Positions 39,801 to 48,800 of a stretch of DNA of 64,000 bases are shown here, piece after piece. A program made the translations under genes and the position numbers. The stretch's first letter is position 1. Every line of letters begins with the position of its first letter. The notes below the pieces were generated by a model. It saw nothing but the letters and a program-made list of their open reading frames with translations, made no database searches and was not told where the DNA came from. Source of the DNA: Mesocentrotus franciscanus (taxonomy: Eukaryota > Echinodermata > Echinoidea > Camarodonta > Strongylocentrotidae); assembly GCA_037976565.1 (NCBI GenBank), contig CP137682.1, positions 29,806,782-29,870,781 on the forward strand, in the 5' to 3' direction.

Positions 39801-42800
39801 GGTTAAAGTTATGCAGAATTTGTGAAGTTTTATTTCAAGAAATATTTGTTTACTTATTTATCTTTAGACAAAACAAAGCTTTTCGATTTGCACTCATCAG
39901 AGTATTAGTGTTTCTTTGTTTGAAGCTATTCTTTGAATTTGTTGTACATTTACTTGTACTTACCATCGTTTTATTTATGTATTTATTTCAGATTCCTAGC
40001 ATGGAATCACCTCGTGTTTTAGACATAGTGAGAGAAAAAAAAAACGATGGAATTTTAAGTCATAACTGAAAATTGGTGATGGAGTGTACTAGCTAAAGCT
40101 CTGAAAGAAAATCTTCTTTACAGAAATGATAAAAATTCTTAAGGAATTTAAATAATTAAATGAGAAAAAGACATTTGTAAAATTATGAAATTAGATGACG
40201 AAAGTGTCATCGATCGCGTTGTTAAGTTGTTTGAAATATCATTGATGGTGAGAGAAGAGTGTTGAAGAATAACATTTAAGCTGATTGGAATTTTTGTGGA
40301 TTTTCTGCTTCTGTTGATAATAAATTGTCTAGGATTGTGAGCCAAGATTTGGGTTCGCACAAAATAAAAAAGAACACCACTGTTAATGTACAATTGTTTC
40401 TCTTCATAGCACTTTATTGCATTGATTTACAGTTTACACTCGAGATGATGGGCAGCCAATGGGGTGGGGATGACCGTGATTGTGTTATACCACATAGTGA
40501 TGATGACAGCAGTGGTAGTGTTAGTGAAAGATTGATAATAGTGGTGATGGTGGTGAAAGTGATGATTGTCATGGTGGTGGAGATATGATGATGGTGATGG
40601 TGCTGACATTGATGGATAGTGATAATAATGTGAACATCGTACAAACAAAAACAAATGGGTTTAAACAAGATCGACCAACCAAAACATTCATATTTTACAG
40701 CTTATTTGGACTGAGCAGTCTAGTACCAGGAGGTGGGGTGGGAGTATGTCAGAGCTATTCCCCTCTATTCAAATAATGCACATCCTTTGTGTTTCAAAAG
40801 GCCTTTTTATATAATCATTTAAATCAATTAAGATAAGCTTGATTATGAGTTTTCTCCAGGATTCTGGCTTAAAAAGAAGGTAATAAACATATACATTTAA
40901 TCTATCAAAAGTCTATATAATATAGTTTTTTTTAAACCAATAAACTAGATACAATGTTTCAGTGGCGGATCCAGGGGCGCATTTTCAAAATCTAGATGCC
41001 CCTATTTTTCAAATTTGCCGCCTGTACCCCCCCCCCCCCATTTTCAAATCCTGGATCCGCCGCTGATGTATAACCATATTTACAGCATAATTATAGACAA
41101 ATATATATTGCAAGTTAAAAGAAATCATACATTGATTTTATGGAAGCCTTTTCCACTTATACCGGTAGTTATACTAGCTGTGACGTAATGATTGACACAC
41201 TTTATTGAATTCCCTCTTTTTTTTTTAAATTACATCTAGACTAGTTCAGCTCTAACAATAATTGTCAAGCAGACTAAATAGGCCTAAAGTAAAGGAAATC
41301 AAAACTATAGGTTTTTATCTACATTATTTTACTAATTTCACTAAGAGCTTTTGATATATAGATCACTAAAATCGGACCTCTGAGTACTAGCAGCCAACAA
41401 CAAAACTGAAAATATGTTTGCAACAACGTCGTCTGCTATCAAGGGGCGACCACATTTACACAGTCACGTGATAGCGTCACGTGACACCAACAAAAAGCAC
41501 ATAGTGCTAGTGCACTCCTTCAAGAGTGAGAGAGAGGCAGATCTTATATAGATATCTCTATGGAGAGAGCTAGAGGGAATCCGCGTACGGTTTCGAGCGT
41601 GGTCTCTGACCAAGTCGCTCAGCGGAATAAAATTAGCCGTTGTGACGCGTTAGTGGTACGGAAAAAATAAACGCGGTCGGCGCAGCAATTTGAGTGAGTA
41701 CGCCCTCTAGTGTTAGTAAGTATATATCTCTATGGTCCGGCCCCAGGATTCTGTCGACAGTAACGCATGCGCATTGTCTTTTTTTCATTGCGATAATATG
41801 CTAATAAGTGAGAAAGAGCTCATCAATATTCAAAATTTTAATTTGCATATTTTACGCGCTGCGCGCATGCCAAAATCCCTATTTCGCTGGTGCACTAAAC
41901 AGTTGTCGTCTTCATAGGCTAATACATGAAAAGTGGAAGCAGTGTGCACTTTTTGACCCTCCAAAATTCCCCCATGGCTGGACGGATGCAGAAGCGGAGT
42001 TGAGCCCCTCTGGTTGTACTATATACCATGGCATTATATAGCTGAGCTCCCCTGATAATGCACTCTGGATTTCAAGGAATATCTTTCTACCGGGTAGTAC
42101 CACTTACATCACATGAGTGGAGAGTAGAAAACATAGGTTAATATATTGCCAAAGGTGATTAGTGTGCTGCGGCAGGACTAGATCACCATGTGATCCACTA
42201 GCTAGGCGTACCCACTATAGACCATGACACCTCTTCACAAGTTTGTCTGTACATTGTATATCACATCATACATGTAGGTATCTGTCAAAATTGTTAAACA
42301 CATGCTCCAATCTCTCTGAAGTAACTTCCTACACTAACTAGATTCCTACCTTCAACCCTGGAACAAACACTATCCCTAACCCTAGCCCTAACCTAAGTCT
42401 TACCTAGAACCAAAACATGCACAACCCTTACCCTAAGGACTCATTCAGAAATGACTCCGGCAAAACTGCAGCGTTTTTTACGATGACGAGAAGTGTAATA
42501 TGCCTCACATTTCTGTGTCTTACATGTATAACACAGAGCTCGTTGAATATGCACAGGACCTTAGTTGCCCACATTTTCCATTCATCTACATGTCAAGAAA
42601 AGCCTCAGCATTTATTTTCTTTGCGGTGAGCCATAACCCTTTACTTTTGACAAGAAATTGTCGAGCAATTGTCACCATATAGCGATGGTTGCTGGAGTAA
42701 ATGTCAGATCACTGCCTGTCACGTGACCTACCCTTCGACAGAGTAAAGAAGTGGAGTGTTCCCGTCATAATCAGTGATATCTATCTCGGCCCCTGACTCA

Positions 42801-45800
42801 ATAAGTGCCTGGACTACTTCAAGATGACCATTAGCAGCTGCGCTGTGTAGGGCAATCTTCCCACCAATTAGTGCATTTGCCTGTAATATAATAATCATGA
42901 TAATACAGAGTTATTTACCTAAGGCGGCCTGACTAGCCTCATCAATATCAATATGGCTCTTCCTGAGGGCACTGTAATTAGTACCCAAGTATTACCCATT
43001 TAATTCACTTGGCTTGAGAGGGACAGATTTGGGCAAAAAACCATGTGCCAGGATGCATGCAAGCTAGGATAAAACTTGGACCTTCCATATTTGTATGATA
43101 GTCATTAGCCTTCGCCAATATACCCCGATGCTTGCCTTTGAAGGATTTGATGAGGAATAAGATACATTCCATATCAATGAAGCATCTTAGAGCTGTGTTC
43201 TAAAATTTCTACTGGGAACTGTACAATGTACATGTAGAAGTTTACCTCCGTATTGAAAGGTATTTTGGAAAACAGGAAACCTGCATTTCGTGAGTAGGTA
43301 AGATTCACAAAAGATTGATGCCTTGAAAGTCTTTGGATTTACAGTTTTAAAGTAATATGGGATCACCTTTTCCGGTGATATTGATAGAATCTCCACGACG
43401 CGTACAACATTGCCTCTTTCAGCGGCCTTGATCAGTTGAGATTCTACGTCTCCTTCGCCTGAATCACTATCGGATACGCTGCCAGCTTCTGTCTCGAGTA
43501 GTGATAGCAAGGCCTTAAGGATTTCAGTTTTTTCCCTTCCATCTTGATCAGTAATAGAAGATACCAATAATAACAATATTAACATTTGTATGGCACTTAA
43601 TACTACGTTTCTAAGTACTTTACATTGTAATTATTATTATATACCAGAGTCATGGATTCGGTTGCTAACCCCCACATTACCTCTGTCACCTCCTTCGCCT
43701 GAATCACTATCGGATGAGCTGCCAGGTTCTGTCTTGAGTAGTGATAACAAGGCTTTGCGGATTTCAGTTTGTCCATTTCCATCTGGATCAGTAATAGAAG
43801 ATACCAATAATAACAATATTAACATGTGTATGGTACTTAATACTACGTTCCTAAGTACTTTACATTGTAATTATTATATACCAGAGTCATTAGATTTGGT
43901 TACTTACCCCCACATTACATTGCACACACTCTGCTCCCTGGGGAGTATTTCGGCCAGGCACCATTTTGCAAGCTCACATATGCCAATCCAACCACATTGA
44001 CGTTCACTGCCATCCGGGTAACCATTTAACACCAGGATGGAGAGTGGCAAATATAGATTAATCTGTTGCCAAAGGACATTCGTGTCGCGGCAGGACTCGA
44101 ACCGTGAACCACGTGATCCACATTCCCATGACGTATAAAAGTAAACCATCACACCTCTACAATAGGCCTTAATTTAACCAGGACCCTTTTTCATAAAACT
44201 TATCAGCAACAGGTATCAAAATTCAATGACAGATTTGCTCACAGCCAATCAAAGGCAATAGTTGCAGAAGTTTATAACAATTATTGTAACTTATTGATAA
44301 CAGGTTTTATGAAACAGGGTCCACGGTTCAAGCCAGAGGATAACAGCCTTGGTGCTAATATCAAACATGGGGGATTACAGTGAAAATTGTCAAGGCCAAA
44401 TTGTCTCTGACAAGGATAGCAGCAAGGTTATTAAATATGCCAATGCATACTTTCAACCAATCATTGATATTCCAACCCACCTAGCCTTTGGTCTATAGAT
44501 TCAGCACCCTGCTTGTCATCATCTGATGAGTTCTTTGCGACGAGGATCAAAGAGCAGGGATGCCATGACCACATTTTCTCCAAACCAATCAATCGCACCC
44601 GGCTGTTGTACCGTGAATCGACGTTCATCACAGTCCCTTCCATTCCTAGACACTGAAAATAGAAATGGAGTATCAAGATTGAAACAGAGATGATGTAACG
44701 TTTAATATATCAACAGAGAATGTTAGAGAGTATTCAATTTGATGAGTTACACTCACGTGACACTCATAAGCACAAGGGTGCAATATATTTTCAATTTTTC
44801 TTGAGAAAGGCTACAGAATTATTAACTACAAGCTTTTGCTACCAGTCTTCCAAGAAAACCAAATTTGAATATAATATCATTGATAGTGCAAGTGTTGAAA
44901 CCTTATAAACATACTTTCATTGAAAAAAGGTATTTTACTGGTCCAACTCTTGTATTATTTATTTTATGTTCTTGATCCCTAGTGATATAGGATTCTATAT
45001 ACAGATGTAATCCTGGGTCCCAAAGAGTTTCCTAGAAAGACCACAAATAGACATTCAGAAATATGGTAGGACTTTTCTTTGTCATAATCACCAGTGGCTC
45101 CCTCTAACCATACTTTCATAATGAAAGCCCACTGGACTTTATGTCTTCGAAGATTAAAGCAAAATTTTAATATAGTGCCAAACAATTATTTTTATTTTTG
45201 CCTAAAAATAAAGTTCAGCTTTGACTTATTACAATCGTGATCTATACAGGTTTTTGATGTTTTGCGACATACTGATTGATCCTTACGAAAGATTTGTATT
45301 ATTAGTTACCGCCAAGCCCATGACATTTCATAATTTGTTTACAGCACATGTATGTCCAAGTATAATGTTATTGTGAATGCAATAATCATCAACAGTATCA
45401 TAACCTATAAAGCTATAATAGAGTCATACCCTTGGTACAATCATCAGATGTATTACAAATTTGTGAAGTAGTTTGTAACAATAGAATCCGTCCATTCATT
45501 GTTATTTTGGGTGGCAATTCATTTCATAAGTAACATTTTCAAAATCGGGGAGGTTTTGCATTTAGTTTTTTTCTCTGGTTCATGCAAAATCCAAACACAG
45601 TGGGGCTCAATTACTGGTACCGGACTTGGTACTTTATGGGCACATTAAGTGCTAACAAGTCATATAGAACTTCATATTGTTTAGAAGTTTGGTTTGACTG
45701 ACCTTTTCCATGCCATTCACCCATCCATTTTGACTGTTTTCTTGAAGATTCATTACAAACTTCAAGTCTTTATTGATCTGCACACGGTCTCCCTTACCTA

Positions 45801-48800
45801 GCCTAGAAACCTGGAAATATATAAATATATATGTATATACATATATATATATATTTAATGGAGAAAGATATCAACATTATATTAGAGAAAGAAGAAAGAA
45901 AGAGAGAGGGTGTGTGTGAAAGCGTGTTTGTGTGTGTGTTTGTGTGTGTGCATAACACACAGAGAGAGAGAGAGAAGGGGGTAAGCAAGGGAGGGCAATA
46001 GAGGCAGACAAACAGACAGACAGAAAGAGACAGAGATGAGGAGTTCAATCTGAGCAACCATAAAAACATCGAATATGGATAGAGCATGTACATCCCTCAA
46101 TTCAAGAACATATCAATAATCATCATCAATGCTATTTCACTTATTAATGTACATTTCAATAGACCCCTTTACACTACACTACATGTTTAATGCAATGTTT
46201 TACATTGTTTTTTTTAACTATTGATTTTCTCCATGGCATTTCTAATTAATGTTCAGACGATGATGCTGCGACATTTTCTCTGGCAACTACTGCGTTGGGC
46301 TTTATTTCGTCAAAAGTATAAAGTTAATTTTAGGGTTAGGATTAGCAATAGTGTTGGATCCAAAGTTGAAGTTAGGAATTACTGCAGAGCAATTGTCGCA
46401 AGAGCAAGTGACGTACAACTTCAGACCATACCTTGTTCAGTACATCTGGATGGAAGGTGAAAGGTTGTTCTTTTCTCTCAGGGTAAGTGACCTCCGCGTT
46501 TTCGCTTGAGTTGATACCAGTAACCTTGGCAACCTTCCCATACAGCTGGAAGGGTGAAGAGTGTGAAAAGAAGATCAATGGAATTAGAAGATCTTCCAAG
46601 TGACAATGATCATTGAATATTTCATTTTATAACAACAACCCTATTCTACTCTGTTTGTTACAGTATACACACAAATCATACATATAAATCTATTTATGTA
46701 TTTATATATTTTTGGGGTACTTTACATGTAATTTATAAAGTTATTGGTGTTTGTTTTTGTGTATTATCTTTCGTGTCACATACAGGCTGTATAGCTGACT
46801 TTACTAATGTTATTCAAAGCTCCTCTGTAACATAAATAATGTGTTATGCTGAAAAAAGATAGTTCGTTTACATTAGTTTGTTAAACATTTGTTTGCTTAA
46901 TTGTTTTTAATTATCTTTGCATCCATTTATTTTGTTGTTGTTATTTTCTGTATTTGTTAAGATTTCCTTTACTTGAATTTACGTGTAGAAATTTTGTACG
47001 CATTTATAATTTATTTGGTTGTTTATTTTTGTCTGTGTACATTTGTTGTTTGTTTATCTAATAACATGTATTTGTATCACGCTACTCACATTTTCCATAT
47101 CTGGTAACCACTCGCGCCCATCCATCTGTTGCATAATCTGCAATGTTTCACTGTCCAGAGTAATAGCTACCAGATCTCCAACCTTCAAACCAACCTCTTT
47201 ACCTGTTATCAAAACAATCACATCAGTGACATTAACAGATATTTTAAAAAGATATCCCAACATTGGATCGAGTCATTACTTTTGCAAAAAGTCTAATAAA
47301 CCACAGTGATAAGTTTTGCAAATGTTTCCCCCCCCCCCAAAAAAAAAAATCATATATAACACAGGGTGTCCCTGAAAAAAAGGAAACCCAAGTTTACCCG
47401 TAAACAACTTGATAATTTCAAACTATTTCCTGGTTAATGCATGAATGGTTAGGAAAGCCCAATTTTTCTTCTTTCGTTATGACACCAAAATCATGATCAA
47501 TTATGATCAAGAAGTCAAGCATGACCAATTTCAGACAGCATAGTGGCAGTGTCAGAAATTGTCCAAAATAAGTGGATGGCTGTTATATTTCGGTCATTAT
47601 GGTTTTGGAAAAATAGTAAATGATGTGTAATTAATAATTGTTAAACATACACATCATTGGAAAACTCATATTTTCTTCTTTCATATGAGACCAGGATAAC
47701 CATGGAAGGATCACGCATGAATGAGCAAGTATCATAATTTGCAATTGGTTATAGGCACATGCCATATTGTTTTAGAAAATGAAATGAGGCAGATGAACAA
47801 ATGCAATTTTGCCTTACCAATTGCAAATTGTTTCTGCTCGGTCTATTCATGATCCTTCCATCATTACCGTTGTGCCATACTGAAGATGATATTAAGAGCT
47901 TTCAAATGATATGTATTTACAATGATAATCATTTCCCTTCCTTAAAAAGCACAATGAACCAAATGTAGCAGCCATTCACTTATTTTGGTCAATTGTTTTT
48001 TTAATGCTTCTAATTAAGAGTGTCTGAAATTGGTAATTCGTGACTTCTTGATCATGGTTTTAGTGTGATATAAACAAAAGTATAATAATGAGCTTTTCAA
48101 TGATGTCCTAATAATCGACAGAATTTGAATACTTGAGTAATTTATCCACAACCTTGGGTTTCCTTTTCTCAGGATCTGTCTTTATAACAAATCACTGTTT
48201 ATTACAATACATCAAAATGGTAAGGAAGGAGAGGATGAACCATAATAAAATGAAATAAAGGGGATGAACATGGAGGATGACATATAACGGACCAGTTTTG
48301 AGAAGAAAAAAAAGTGATCATTGATGATCAAAACGATGATGCTGTTGATAATGGAGAGGATGATGATGATGGTGATGGTGATGATGATGATGATGATGGT
48401 AATGGTGATGATGATGAGGCTGATGAAGATGATGATAATGATGATAATAATGGTACTGCTGATGATTATGATTCTATAGATTATGACAGGTACTGACACC
48501 AATACTTGTTACAGTGATGAAGATGATCATGAAGAGTGAAGGAAAGACTACAGGCAGAGCAGAAAATACGTGTGTAATCCAAAATTAAAAAAAAGTGAAT
48601 GGAGAAAAAAGAAAGAAATAGAACAGCCAATATTGTGGAACAAGAGGACAAACTGCTTGATACAATACCTAAAACAGGGAGATGCGAAGCGTAGTAACCT
48701 ATCCCTGTTCCTGCTGTGGTGTATTTCAGATCCATTTTTCCATCAAATCCAACTCTATGAGTAGTGACCAGTTTAGACTGAGCCCAGCAAACAGTGACGC

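Larger units (their letters stand above)
25162..42731 (-). other. 17.6 kb intron of the MIB-like gene
   Basis: Bounded by donor GTAGGT at 42731 and acceptor CTATCACAG at 25162-25170, with a Gly codon split across it. It contains the THAP remnant, foldback element, MITEs, simple repeats, the 80-bp palindrome and the plus-strand 143-codon ORF. At 25390-26390 and 29830-31500 I see nothing beyond AT-rich DNA. Confidence 0.8.

Noticed and set aside
42373..42395. Telomere or chromosome-end signal
   Set aside because: Only three to four degenerate CCCTAA units in the middle of a gene.
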